Shown here: positions 38,313 through 47,378 of the stretch, piece by piece
How the letters are laid out: each line of letters opens with the position of its first letter
How positions within the stretch are numbered: position 1 is the first letter of the stretch
Source: Pseudolysinimonas_A sp947085045
GTDB taxonomy: Bacteria; Actinomycetota; Actinomycetes; Actinomycetales; Microbacteriaceae
NCBI GenBank assembly: GCA_947085045.1
Contig: CAMTUU010000001.1
Span: forward strand, 303,817-367,816
DNA length: 64,000 bases
Direction of reading: 5' to 3'
Notes under the pieces: model-generated
Database searches by the model: none
The model's input: only the letters and a program-made list of their open reading frames with translations
What the model was told of the DNA's origin: nothing
Position numbers and translations under genes: made by a program

Positions 38313-39308
38313 TCAGCCCGCGAGGATCGCCTTCGCGCCGGCGTCGAACTCCTCGACGTCGCCCGTCTCGCCCGCCCGCGCCGCCCGGCGGCCGACGACC
38401 CACTGGTAGAGCACGAAGGCGGCGAGGGCGAGGCTGCCGACCCCGATCTTGACCGGCCACGGCCACGGCTGCCGCACCACGAACCCCTCGATCAGACCCG
38501 AGACCAGCAGCGCCAGCGCGAGCCCGACGACGATCGTGAAGAATGCCCGGCCGTCTTCGGCCAGGGCCTGTCGGCGCGTCCGGTGGCCGGGGGCGACCCA
38601 CGACCAGAAGATGAGCAGGCCCGCGGCGCCCGCGACGAAGATCGAATACAACTCCAGCTGGCCGTGCGGCGCGATGTAGAGGAAGAACACGTCGAGCCGG
38701 TCGAACTCGGCCATCACGGCGCCCGACGTGCCCAACCCGGTCGCGTTGAGCAGGATGTTGTAGGGCACGAACACCCCGGTGATGCCGAACATCACCATCT
38801 GCGCGGTGATCCAGGCGTTGTTCGTCCAGACCTGGCTCGCGAACCCGCCCTCCGAGCTCTCGGAGTAGTAGTCGACGAATAGCTCTTCGGCGTACTCGCG
38901 TCGGTAGTCGTCGCTGCCGATCATCTCGAGCATGCCGGGCGTGAAGTAGACCCAGAGACCGTACGCGGTCGCGATCACGAAGAACGAGACGGTGACCGCG
39001 AGGGTTAGCCAGCGGATGCGGTACAGCGCCGCCGGAAGCTGGTTGGCGAAGAAGATGGTCAGCTGCCGCAGCGGGTTCGTCGGGGTGCCGGTGAAGCGGA
39101 TGCGGGCCCTCGCCAGCGCGAGCGAGATGTGGTCGCCCTGCACGGTCTCGCCGACCGTCGCCTTGATCTCGGCGAGGTGGGCGGAGGCCGACTGGTAGAG
39201 CTCGATGAGCTCGTCGGACTCGCGGCCGCTGAGCTTGCGCTGGCCGGCCAGAACGGCGAGGCGGTCCCACTCCGCACGATGTGCGGCTGAGTAGGCGTCG
39301 AGGTCCAT
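38313..39308 (-). CDS. Stage II sporulation protein M-like membrane protein
   Basis: 331 residues from ATG 39308, taken because the MDLDAYSAAHRAEWDRL start is typical; a start at 39329 would overlap the divergent RDD gene. SpoIIM features: a long N-terminal helical region followed by about six membrane helices. In non-sporulating actinobacteria this family accompanies RDD and MoxR-locus genes; its role there is unknown. Confidence 0.88.
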   Translation of the reverse strand: MDLDAYSAAHRAEWDRLAVLAGQRKLSGRESDELIELYQSASAHLAEIKATVGETVQGDHISLALARARIRFTGTPTNPLRQLTIFFANQLPAALYRIRWLTLAVTVSFFVIATAYGLWVYFTPGMLEMIGSDDYRREYAEELFVDYYSESSEGGFASQVWTNNAWITAQMVMFGITGVFVPYNILLNATGLGTSGAVMAEFDRLDVFFLYIAPHGQLELYSIFVAGAAGLLIFWSWVAPGHRTRRQALAEDGRAFFTIVVGLALALLVSGLIEGFVVRQPWPWPVKIGVGSLALAAFVLYQWVVGRRAARAGETGDVEEFDAGAKAILAG

Positions 39309-39327
39309 GCCCTGAAAGGATATCGAC

Positions 39328-40191
39328 ATGGCCGCCGATCCCGACTCGGAGTGGATCGACGACTACGCCCCGGGCGAAGAGGGCACCCTCACGGGTGAAG
39401 CCGTCACCCTCGACCTGCATCCGACCGGGTTCGTGCTGCGCGCGGCGGGCGCGCTGCTGGACTTCGCCGCCCACTCCGTGCTGTTCATCGTCGCGCTCAT
39501 CGCGGTCGGCGTGAGCACCGGGATGCTCGGCACCGAGCCCGCCGTGGTCACCGCGTTGCTCATCGTCACCTTCGTGGTCTGCTTCGTGCTCGTGCCGATC
39601 GCCGTCGAGACGATCACGAAAGGCAAGTCGCTCGGCAAGCTGGTGATCGGCGGTCGCATCGTGCGCCTCGACGGCGGGTCGGTCAACCTGCGGCACGCCG
39701 CCATCCGCGGCCTGGTCGGCATCATCGAGTTCTACATGTTCCCGCTGTTCGGCGGCACGGCCGCACTCTTCGGGCTCCTCACCGCGCGCACCCAGCGGAT
39801 GGGCGACCTCCTCGCCGGCACCTACTGCCAGTACGAGCGGGTGTCGGGCCGGGTGATGCCGCTGTTCGGCATCCCCCCGCAGCTCGCCGCCTGGGGTCAC
39901 GTCGTCGACGTCGCCCGGATGCCGACGCAGCTGTCCCGGCGCATCACCCAGTTCCTCGCGCAGGCGACCCAGTACTCCCCCGATCGCCGCGCGCGGCTCG
40001 CCGCCGACCTCGCGACGGAGGCCGCGGAGTTCGTCGCGCCGATCCCCCCGGTCGAGCCGGAGCTGTTCCTCGCCGCGATCACCGTCGTGCGGCGCGAGCG
40101 CGAATCCGAGGCGCTGAGACTCGAGCGGGAGCGCCTCGCGCGGCTGCAGCCCGCCCTGCGCGGCACCCCCCACGCGCGGACTCCGCTGTGA
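39328..40191 (+). CDS. RDD family membrane protein
   Basis: 287 residues from ATG 39328 with RBS GAAAGGA. The RDD-type helices (VLRAAGALLDFAAHSVLFIVALIA and the SLGKLVIGGRIV segment) are followed by a cytosolic C-terminal helix region of about 110 residues. It is divergent from the SpoIIM-like gene; the same pair neighbours the MoxR locus in M. tuberculosis. Confidence 0.88.
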   Translation: MAADPDSEWIDDYAPGEEGTLTGEAVTLDLHPTGFVLRAAGALLDFAAHSVLFIVALIAVGVSTGMLGTEPAVVTALLIVTFVVCFVLVPIAVETITKGKSLGKLVIGGRIVRLDGGSVNLRHAAIRGLVGIIEFYMFPLFGGTAALFGLLTARTQRMGDLLAGTYCQYERVSGRVMPLFGIPPQLAAWGHVVDVARMPTQLSRRITQFLAQATQYSPDRRARLAADLATEAAEFVAPIPPVEPELFLAAITVVRRERESEALRLERERLARLQPALRGTPHARTPL

Positions 40192-40228
40192 GCGGGGGCG
40201 CTTTCGCGGCCCCGCTGCGGTCCCAGCG

Positions 40229-40251
40229 CCGACGCCCGTCTCGGGCGTCGG
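40229..40251. terminator. 10-bp stem-loop after the RDD gene
   Basis: CCGACGCCCG (40229-40238) and CGGGCGTCGG (40242-40251) are exact complements around loop TCT, in the convergent gap between the RDD gene and the MalG-like permease. Confidence 0.75.
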
Positions 40252-40272
40252 GAGCCGGGTAACACGACCGAC

Positions 40273-40308
40273 GGTTTCGATACACCGCGCTGCGGCGGCA
40301 CTCAACCC
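40273..40308. repeat. REP-like extragenic palindromic element
   Basis: This intergenic stretch opens GGTTTCGATAC and closes CTCAACCC around a CCGC...GCGG core. Short elements of this shape, as I recall them, recur between genes in Microbacteriaceae. One copy only is seen in this window. Confidence 0.4.
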
Positions 40309-40323
40309 GCAGAGAGAGGCAGG

Positions 40324-41244
40324 CTACTTGTTGGAGCCGGCCAGCAGGGCCTGCACGAAGTAGCGCTGGAACGCGAAGAACACGATCAGCGGCACGATCA
40401 TCGACAGGAAGGCGCCCGCCGACAGCACGTCGATGTTCGCCCCGAACTGCCGCAGCTGACTCTGGATCGCCACCGTGAGCGGCTGCGACCCCGAGTTGGT
40501 GAAGATCAGCGCGATCAGCAGGTCGTTCCAGGTCCACAGGAACTGGAAGATCGCGAGCGACGCGATCGCCGGCAGCCCGAGCGGCAGCACCACCTGACGG
40601 AAGATCCGGAACTCGCTCGCCCCGTCCAGCCGCGCGGCTTCGAGCAGCTCGGCCGGCACCTGGGAGAAGAAGTTCCTCATCAGGAAGATCGCGAACGGCA
40701 GCCCGAAAGCCGTGTGGTAGATGATCACCCCGAGCACCGACCCGAAGATCCCGAGCGCCCCGAACAGCTGCGCCAGCGGGATGAGCGCGACCTGCAACGG
40801 CACGGCGAGCAGTACGACGATCGCGATGAACAGCCAGTCGCGTCCGGGGAACTGCACCCAGGCCAGCGCGTGCCCGGCGAGCGAGCCGATGAGCACGACG
40901 AGCAGCGTCGTCGGCACCGTGATCAGGATCGTGTTGCCGATCGAGCCGAGGATCGTCGGATTCGTCAGCAGGTTCGCGTAGTTGTCGAGAGTCAGCTGCG
41001 TGGGCGCGGTGAAGACCGTCCACCATCCCGACGTGCCCGAGTCGCTCGCGCTCCGCAACGACGACAGGAACAACCCGATCGACGGCACGAGCCAGAACAG
41101 CGCGATGACGACGAGCACGACCTGCACGACGGTCGTGCCGAGGAACGCGACGATCTTCTGCCCGACGGTGCGGGGACGCTGCCCGGCGCGCGTCTCGGCC
41201 GAGCTGGCCTTGACGCGGGTGCGGAGGGTGGCCTCGGCGGTCAT
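40324..41244 (-). CDS. Carbohydrate ABC importer permease (MalG family)
   Basis: 306 residues from ATG 41244, overlapping the MalF-like stop by four bases. Six membrane helices and the EAA loop (LLEAARLDGASEFRIFRQVVLPL) mark a CUT1 permease. The C-terminal ...QRYFVQALLAGSNK is the usual MalG-like end. It pairs with the MalF-like subunit; no dedicated ATPase is nearby, so a shared MsmK-type ATPase encoded elsewhere is likely. Confidence 0.93.
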   Translation of the reverse strand: MTAEATLRTRVKASSAETRAGQRPRTVGQKIVAFLGTTVVQVVLVVIALFWLVPSIGLFLSSLRSASDSGTSGWWTVFTAPTQLTLDNYANLLTNPTILGSIGNTILITVPTTLLVVLIGSLAGHALAWVQFPGRDWLFIAIVVLLAVPLQVALIPLAQLFGALGIFGSVLGVIIYHTAFGLPFAIFLMRNFFSQVPAELLEAARLDGASEFRIFRQVVLPLGLPAIASLAIFQFLWTWNDLLIALIFTNSGSQPLTVAIQSQLRQFGANIDVLSAGAFLSMIVPLIVFFAFQRYFVQALLAGSNK

Positions 41245-42632
41245 GAGCGCTTCTCCTCACGCAGGCGACGCACGTTGATGATCATCGCGGGCAGCACCAG
41301 CAGCAGCAGCAGGATGGCGAGCGCGCTCCCCAGCCCCTGGTCGTTGCCGCCGCCGAACGAGACGGTCCACATCTCGACCGCGATCACGTTGGCCGCCGGT
41401 TTCGACGCACCGGGGGGGATGACGTAGACGAGGTCGAAGATCTTCAGCACGTTGATGATCAGCGTCACGAGCACGACCACGAGCACCGGCGCGAGCAGCG
41501 GGGCGGTGATCTTGGTGAACACCTTCCACTCGCTCGCGCCGTCGGTGCGGGCGGCCTCCTGTAGCGACCGGTCGATCGCCGAAAGCCCCGACGCGATCAT
41601 GATCATCGCGAAGCCGGCCCAGATCCAGACGTAGCTGAGGATGATGACCGACGTGATGAACGACGACGACAGCCACGAGACGCCCTGGCCTCCCGCGACG
41701 AAGTTGGTCGCCGGCAGCGCGACGACGTAGTCGCCGTCCGACAGCCCCTCGATCACGTAGCTGCCGTCGGCCTGCGTGGTGGCCGAAGCGACGACGTTGC
41801 CCGAGCCGTCGACCGCGTGCACGGTGATGCCGGGCAGGCCGAACTTTCCGTCCTCGATCTCGCCGGGGGTCCCCCCTCCGCCGCGGATGTTGTCGAGGAA
41901 CACCGACCCGGCGATGGCGTCGCCGGCCGGATCGCCGACCGCCTCGACCTGGGTGGCTTCTTCCGGCACGTCGCCGGCGCGGATGCCGATCAGCGGGAAG
42001 TCCTGGATGTCTCCGGGGCTGACGGTGTCGCTGCCGGCGATGGAGCCGCCGTCTTCGACGAGGGGGCCGTCGGGTCGCGCCCGGGCGCCCTCGAAGTTCG
42101 CGGCCTCGCCGCCGAAGGCGTTCTGCACGGCGACGATGCCCGCGTTCACCGCCCCCAGCTCCGGGTTCTCCTGGAACAGCGACCGGAAGATGACGCCGGC
42201 GGCGAGCATCGAGATCGCCATCGGCATGAAGACGATGAGTTTGAAGGCGGTGCCCCACTTCACCTTGTCGGCGAGCACCGCGAAGATCAGGCCGAGGATG
42301 GTGCAGACCGCCGGGGCGACGATGACCCAGATGACGTTGTTGCGGATGGCGGTGAACGTCGAGTCGTTCGTGAACATCCGGGCGTAGTTCTCGAACCCGA
42401 CGAAGCCGTCACCCGACTTGTCGAAGAGCGACCGGATGACCGTGTAGATGATCGGGTAGACGACGAAGGCGCCGAGGAAGACCAGGGCGGGCGCGAGGAA
42501 GCCGGCGGCGATGGCCACCCGGCGCCACTGCGAGCCCGAGGATGCCGTGCGGGGAGTCGGGGGCGACGCCGGGGAGGCCGGACCATCGGCCCGACCTCCC
42601 ACCTGCGACGCCAGCGCGGCGTCAGACATCAT
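41241..42632 (-). CDS. Carbohydrate ABC importer permease (MalF family) with extracellular insertion
   Basis: 463 residues, much longer than the usual about 300. Helices near residues 44-66, 98-120 and 130-150 precede an insertion at about 165-315, after which the core resumes with helices and the EAA motif (LQEAARTDGASEWKVFTKI). The insert contains a beta-rich segment, GLPGITVHAVDGSGNVVASA with DGSYVIEGLSDGDYVV, resembling CNA-B/carboxypeptidase-regulatory-like domains. The insert sits in the position of the MalF P2 loop that contacts the binding protein. Confidence 0.92.
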   Translation of the reverse strand: MMSDAALASQVGGRADGPASPASPPTPRTASSGSQWRRVAIAAGFLAPALVFLGAFVVYPIIYTVIRSLFDKSGDGFVGFENYARMFTNDSTFTAIRNNVIWVIVAPAVCTILGLIFAVLADKVKWGTAFKLIVFMPMAISMLAAGVIFRSLFQENPELGAVNAGIVAVQNAFGGEAANFEGARARPDGPLVEDGGSIAGSDTVSPGDIQDFPLIGIRAGDVPEEATQVEAVGDPAGDAIAGSVFLDNIRGGGGTPGEIEDGKFGLPGITVHAVDGSGNVVASATTQADGSYVIEGLSDGDYVVALPATNFVAGGQGVSWLSSSFITSVIILSYVWIWAGFAMIMIASGLSAIDRSLQEAARTDGASEWKVFTKITAPLLAPVLVVVLVTLIINVLKIFDLVYVIPPGASKPAANVIAVEMWTVSFGGGNDQGLGSALAILLLLLVLPAMIINVRRLREEKRS

Positions 42633-43930
42633 CAGCCGCCGTACGCGGCGACCGCGGCATCCTCGAGCTTCTGCTGAGCGCCCGCCACGTCGGACGGGTT
42701 CTGCAGGAACTCGATCATGATCTGCCAGAAGCCCTGGCCCTGAGTCCCGCCGAAGGCGCTCGGCGTCAGGTCGGACATGTCGAACCGGAAGGTCTCGGCT
42801 CCGACGAGCGCCTCGGCGATCTGCCGGGCCGTGTCGTCCGGGTAGAGCGAGGTGTCGACGCTCTGGTTGGGCGAGGTGAGGCCACCGTTCGGCACCCAGA
42901 CCTCGGCCGCCTCAGGCGTCGCGAGGAACGCGATGAGGGCCTGCGTGGCCTCGTCGTCGTTGAACGCCACCGCGACGTCGCCGCCACCGACGACCGCCGG
43001 AGCGGAGCCGTTCACCGACGGGAAGTCGTAGAACAGCGCGTTCTCACCGACGACCGAGTTGCCGTCGGTCGCGATGTTCCCGGCGAGGAAGTCGCCCTCG
43101 TAGACGGTGCCCGCCTCGGGGTTCGCTCCGAAGACGGCCGGAACGGTGTCGGGGAAGGTGCGCTGGTCGGCGCCGGGCTGCACGAGATCGGTACCCCACA
43201 GCGTCGCCAGGGTGTCGAGGGCCTCGGTGACCGACGGGTCGGTCCACGGGATCTCGTGCGCGGTCAGCTGGTCGTACATCTCCGCACCCGCGGTGCGCAG
43301 GTAGACGTTCTCGAACCAGTCGGTGAGCGGCCAGCCGACGTCGGCGCCGATCGAGATGCCGTAGTAACCGGCATCCGAAACCAGCTGGAGCTGTTCCAGG
43401 AAGCCCTCCCAGTCGGCCGCGCCGTCAGCCGTGGCGCCGGCCTCGTCGTAGATGTCGGCGTTGTACCACATGGTCGACTTGTTGGCGGCCTTGAACCAGA
43501 CGCCGTAGAGCTCGCCGTCGACGGTGCCGAGGTCGATCCAGCTCTGCGAGTAGTTGTCGGCCACGTTCGCCGCGGCCTCGTCGCCGAGCGGCACGAGCGC
43601 GCCGTCGGTGGCGAGCTGCTGGAGCAGCGCGGGCTGGCCGACCACTGCGATGTCGGGCGGGTTGCCGCCTTCGACCTGCGTGTTCAAGGTGGTGGCGCCG
43701 TTGTCGCCGAAGCTCGAGTACTCGACGGTCGCACCGGTCTGCTGTTCGAACACGTCGAGGACGGCCTCGAAATTCTGCTGCTCGGCGCCCGACCATGTGG
43801 CCGAGACCTGAAGGGTCGTGCCGGCGAAGTCACCGCTTCCGGCTCCACCGCCCGCGTCGCCCGCGCAGCCGGCGAGCGCCAAGGCTGCGACGACGACCGG
43901 GGTCGCCACGAGAATGCTGCGTCGTTTCAT
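42632..43930 (-). CDS. Carbohydrate ABC importer binding lipoprotein (MalE/AglE-like)
   Basis: 432 residues from ATG 43930 with RBS GAGAGGA. Lipobox LALAGC after a short signal peptide; then an SBP_bac_1 fold (TGATVEYSSFGDNGATTL, NPPDIAVVGQP). It is the receptor of the permease pair and overlaps the MalF-like start by one base. With GH65 and beta-PGM genes next door, an alpha-glucoside ligand such as maltose, trehalose or kojibiose is likely. Confidence 0.93.
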   Translation of the reverse strand: MKRRSILVATPVVVAALALAGCAGDAGGGAGSGDFAGTTLQVSATWSGAEQQNFEAVLDVFEQQTGATVEYSSFGDNGATTLNTQVEGGNPPDIAVVGQPALLQQLATDGALVPLGDEAAANVADNYSQSWIDLGTVDGELYGVWFKAANKSTMWYNADIYDEAGATADGAADWEGFLEQLQLVSDAGYYGISIGADVGWPLTDWFENVYLRTAGAEMYDQLTAHEIPWTDPSVTEALDTLATLWGTDLVQPGADQRTFPDTVPAVFGANPEAGTVYEGDFLAGNIATDGNSVVGENALFYDFPSVNGSAPAVVGGGDVAVAFNDDEATQALIAFLATPEAAEVWVPNGGLTSPNQSVDTSLYPDDTARQIAEALVGAETFRFDMSDLTPSAFGGTQGQGFWQIMIEFLQNPSDVAGAQQKLEDAAVAAYGG

Positions 43931-44053
43931 GTTGCATTTCCTCTCTTCGTCGAGCGGCTCAGCGAGGCCCTCGCGCGCGGATCTGGGCGGCGTCATCGAA
44001 CTGCTCGGCAGTTCGAACTCCTCGTTGAGTCGACCGGGTGGTGCACGGGTGCT

Positions 44054-44077
44054 GTGAGGGCGCGCATGCGCCCTCAC
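44054..44077. repeat. Perfect palindrome at the importer leader
   Basis: GTGAGGGCGC (44054-44063) and GCGCCCTCAC (44068-44077) flank GCAT. On the minus strand it falls at the predicted transcript start of the importer, so it may be a 5' hairpin or a second regulator site. Confidence 0.65.
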
Positions 44078-44081
44078 GATC

Positions 44082-44145
44082 AATGTAGGACGCCGCCCTC
44101 GGGGGCCGCAAGCGCTTACAGTACGCGCTTGCGGTCGTGTATTGT
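44082..44145. promoter_or_regulatory. Divergent promoters with tandem LacI-type operators
   Basis: Two LacI-like 12-mers, GCAAGCGCTTAC (44108-44119) and GTACGCGCTTGC (44121-44132), form a 10-bp inverted repeat 44106-44115/44125-44134. Rightward promoter: TTACAG (44116-44121), 18 nt, TATTGT (44140-44145). Leftward: TTGCGG (44106-44111 complement), 18 nt, TACATT (44082-44087 complement). Both -35 boxes lie in the operators, so one repressor could silence both transcripts. The LacI gene at 47375 is the obvious candidate. Confidence 0.8.
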
Positions 44146-44181
44146 CGCGCAGGATCACAGCACACGAACGAACGGACAGCG

Positions 44182-44940
44182 GTGGCGCTTCCCCTCCTCG
44201 CGGACGGCACCGGCCGACCCGCCGCCTACCTGTTCGACCTCGACGGCGTCCTCACACCCACGGCCGAGATGCACCAGGTCGCCTGGCGCAACCTGTTCGA
44301 GGCCGCCCTCCCGGTGCTCGCCCCCGAGGCCGCGCCGTACGCCGACGCCGACTACTTCCGCTACGTCGACGGACGCCCCCGCCTGGCGGGCATCGCCGCC
44401 CTGCTCGAGAGCCGCGGCGTGCACCTCCCGATGGGCGAGCCGACCGACGAGGCCGGCACGGCATCCATCTGGGCGCTCGGCACGTCGAAGGACGCCGAGT
44501 TCCGCGCCGCGGTCGCCGCGCAGGGCATCGCGCCCTACCCGGGCAGCGTGCGGCTGCTCGACGCCCTCGACGCTCAGCCTTCCGATGACGGGATCGCCCG
44601 CGCCGTGGTGACCAGCTCCGCCAACGCCGCCCTCGTGCTCGAGGCCTCCGGGCTGGCCGCGCGCTTCGAGGTCGTCGTCGACGGCACCCGCGCCCGCCGC
44701 GAGGGTCTCGCCGGCAAACCCGACCCGGCCACCTATCTGCGCGCCGCCGAGCTGGTGGGGGCGACCCCGGCATCCGCGGTCGTCGTCGAGGACGCCGTGT
44801 CAGGCGTCGCGGCCGGACGCGCGGGCGGTTTCGGACTCGTGATCGGCGTCGACCGCGGCGCCGGCGCGAAGGAGTTGCGAGCGGCCGGAGCCGATCGGGT
44901 GGTCGACGACCTCGCCGACCTGCTCGAGGGCGAAGGATGA
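44182..44940 (+). CDS. HAD-family beta-phosphoglucomutase-like enzyme
   Basis: 252 residues from GTG 44182 (GTG preferred because the upstream part overlaps the promoter). HAD motifs: FDLDGVLTPTAEMH (nucleophile Asp and acid-base Asp), TSSANA, KPDPATYLRAAEL and VVEDAVSGVAAGR. It likely converts beta-glucose-1-phosphate to glucose-6-phosphate in the cytosol. It overlaps the GH65 gene by four bases; this HAD-GH65 pair resembles M. tuberculosis Rv3400-Rv3401. Confidence 0.93.
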   Translation: MALPLLADGTGRPAAYLFDLDGVLTPTAEMHQVAWRNLFEAALPVLAPEAAPYADADYFRYVDGRPRLAGIAALLESRGVHLPMGEPTDEAGTASIWALGTSKDAEFRAAVAAQGIAPYPGSVRLLDALDAQPSDDGIARAVVTSSANAALVLEASGLAARFEVVVDGTRARREGLAGKPDPATYLRAAELVGATPASAVVVEDAVSGVAAGRAGGFGLVIGVDRGAGAKELRAAGADRVVDDLADLLEGEG

Positions 44941-47378
44941 GGCGCGCCGCCGACCCGGTCGACCGCAGAAACCATCCCGTCGACGAGTGGGCGCTCATCG
45001 AGGTGCGGCCGTGCACCGAGCCGGCGCGCTACGGCCACGGCGAGACGCTGTTCTCGGTCGGCAACGGCTACCTGGGTCTGCGCGGCAACGTCGATGAGGG
45101 CGACCTCGGCTACCTGCACGGCACCTACGCCAACGGCTTCCACGAGACCTGGCCGATCCGGCACGCCGAAGACCAGTACGGCCTCGCCCGGGTGGGGCAG
45201 ACGATCGTCAACCTGCCCGATCCGAAGACGCTGCGCGTCGCGGTCGACGGCGAGGAGTTCACGCTCGCCGCCTCCGACCTGCTCTCCTACGAGCGCCGCC
45301 TCGACTTCCGCACCGGCATCCTCGGCCGCGACGTGCTCTGGCGCACCGCCGCGGGCCGTCGCGTGCGCCTCGCGTCGCGCCGCCTGGTGTCGTTCACCGA
45401 CCGCAACCTGGCGCTGCTCGAGACCGAGGTGACGGTGCTGGATGCCGACGCCGAACTGCTGCTCACCAGCGTGCTGGCGAACCGGCTGGCGCTCGGCGCC
45501 GACGACACGAGCGACGCCGACCAGCTCGACCCGCGCAAAGCCGGCCGGCTGCACCCGCGCACCCTCGACTCGGAGCACTTCGCTGGCGGCGAGCACCGCA
45601 TCGTGCAGGGTCTGCGCACCCGCAACTCGCGGATGACCGCCGCGATCGCCCTGGACCACCGGCTGACCGGGGCTCAGGCGAGGATGGAGCGCGAGTTCGA
45701 CCCGCTCCAGTCGGCCTACAGCTACCGCGTCGCCGCGCGCGCGGGCGAGCCCGTCACCCTCACCCGGCTCGTCGCGGTGCACACCTCCGACGACCGGGAG
45801 CCAGCCGAGCTCGCCGTGCGCTGCGAGCAGACCCTGGATGCCGCCCTCGAGCACGGTACGGCGCGGATCGTCGGCGACCAGGCCGACTGGCTCGGCGCCT
45901 TCTGGGCACGCAGCGACGTCGAGGTCGACGGCGAGCCCGAGGTGCAGCAGGCGATCCGCTGGAACCTCTTCCAGTTGGCGCAGGCCGCCGGGCGCGCCGA
46001 CGGCGAGGGGATCCCCGCGAAGGGCGTCAGCTCGTCGGGTTACGACGGCCACACGTTCTGGGATTCCGAGATCTACGTGCTGCCGTTCTTCACCTACACG
46101 ACCCCGGCGATCGCCGAGGCGGCCCTCGGGTTCCGGTTCTCGATCCTCGACCGGGCCCGCGAGCGCGCGCGGGAGATGTCGCTGCGGGGGGCGCTCTTCC
46201 CGTGGCGCACGATCAACGGACTCGAGGCCTCCGCCTACTACCCGGCGGGAACCGCGCAGTACCACATCGACGCCGACGTGGCCCGGGCGGTGGAGCACTA
46301 CGTCGCCGCGACCGGCGACGAGGAGTTCTTCGTGCGCGCGGGCGCCGAGATCCTCATCGAGACCGCGCGGATGTGGGCCGACCTCGGCTTCTGGCGCACC
46401 GACCCGCCCGGTCCGAGCAGCACCGGCGAACCGCAGTTCCACCTGAACGGCGTCACCGGTCCCGACGAGTACACGACGGTCGTCGACGACAACCTCTTCA
46501 CCAACCTGTCGGCGCGCGCCAACCTGCGGGCCGCCGTCGCGGCCGTGCACCGCCTGCGTGCGCACCGCGTCGCCTCCCGCGAACTCCTCACCCGCCTCGG
46601 GCTGAAGCGCCGTGAGGTCGCGGAGTGGGAGCGCGCCGCCGACGGGATGCACGTGCCGTTCGACCCGGTGCGAGGCCTGCATCCTCAGCACGACGACTTC
46701 CTCCAGCTCGAGATCTGGGACCCCAAGGAGATCCCGAACGACAAGCGGCCCCTGCTGCTGCATTTCCACCCGCTCGTCATCGGCAGGCATCAGATCCTCA
46801 AGCAGGCCGACGTGGTGCTGGCCATCCTTCTGCACGGGCCGGAGTTCACGCCGGAGCAGAAACTCGCCGACTTCGACTACTACGACCCGATCACGACGGG
46901 CGACTCGAGCCTCTCGGCGGTCGCCCAGTCCGTCGTCGCCGCCGAGGTCGGCCACGCGCAGCTGTCGCTCAAGCACTTCCGCCACGGGCTGTTCGTCGAT
47001 CTCGCCGACCTGCACGGCAACACCAAGGACGGCGTGCACGTCGCGTCGACCGGTGGTGTCTGGCTGAACCTCGTGGCGGGGTTCGGCGGCTTCCGCGACG
47101 ACGACGGGGTGCTGAGCCTCGACCCGCACATGCCCCCCGGCTGGCGGTGGTTGCGCTACCGCCTCACCGCGCGCGGCACCCGCGTGCTGGTCGACCAGAC
47201 CCGCGACCTGCTGACGCTCACCGCCGAGACCGGCTCCGGGATCGAGATCGTCGTACGCGGGGTGCCGCTGCGGGTCGTGCCGGGGGCGCCCGTCACCTTC
47301 GACTTGGACCGGCCGCCGGTGCGGGAGCCGATGCCCCAACGCCGGCGACGCCCGGTGCGTCTGCCCGCGGAGCGCTAG
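44937..47378 (+). CDS. GH65 family alpha-glucoside phosphorylase
   Basis: 813 residues. The N-terminal beta-sandwich begins near YGHGETLFSVGNGYLGLRGN; the (alpha/alpha)6 barrel carries the catalytic acid Glu in GVTGPDEYTTVVDDN and the phosphate-site segment VVAAEVGHAQLS region. Inverting GH65 phosphorylases split maltose, trehalose, kojibiose or nigerose to beta-glucose-1-phosphate, which the preceding enzyme would use. The exact substrate is not certain. Its stop shares CTAG with the convergent LacI gene. Confidence 0.93.
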   Translation: MRRAADPVDRRNHPVDEWALIEVRPCTEPARYGHGETLFSVGNGYLGLRGNVDEGDLGYLHGTYANGFHETWPIRHAEDQYGLARVGQTIVNLPDPKTLRVAVDGEEFTLAASDLLSYERRLDFRTGILGRDVLWRTAAGRRVRLASRRLVSFTDRNLALLETEVTVLDADAELLLTSVLANRLALGADDTSDADQLDPRKAGRLHPRTLDSEHFAGGEHRIVQGLRTRNSRMTAAIALDHRLTGAQARMEREFDPLQSAYSYRVAARAGEPVTLTRLVAVHTSDDREPAELAVRCEQTLDAALEHGTARIVGDQADWLGAFWARSDVEVDGEPEVQQAIRWNLFQLAQAAGRADGEGIPAKGVSSSGYDGHTFWDSEIYVLPFFTYTTPAIAEAALGFRFSILDRARERAREMSLRGALFPWRTINGLEASAYYPAGTAQYHIDADVARAVEHYVAATGDEEFFVRAGAEILIETARMWADLGFWRTDPPGPSSTGEPQFHLNGVTGPDEYTTVVDDNLFTNLSARANLRAAVAAVHRLRAHRVASRELLTRLGLKRREVAEWERAADGMHVPFDPVRGLHPQHDDFLQLEIWDPKEIPNDKRPLLLHFHPLVIGRHQILKQADVVLAILLHGPEFTPEQKLADFDYYDPITTGDSSLSAVAQSVVAAEVGHAQLSLKHFRHGLFVDLADLHGNTKDGVHVASTGGVWLNLVAGFGGFRDDDGVLSLDPHMPPGWRWLRYRLTARGTRVLVDQTRDLLTLTAETGSGIEIVVRGVPLRVVPGAPVTFDLDRPPVREPMPQRRRRPVRLPAER

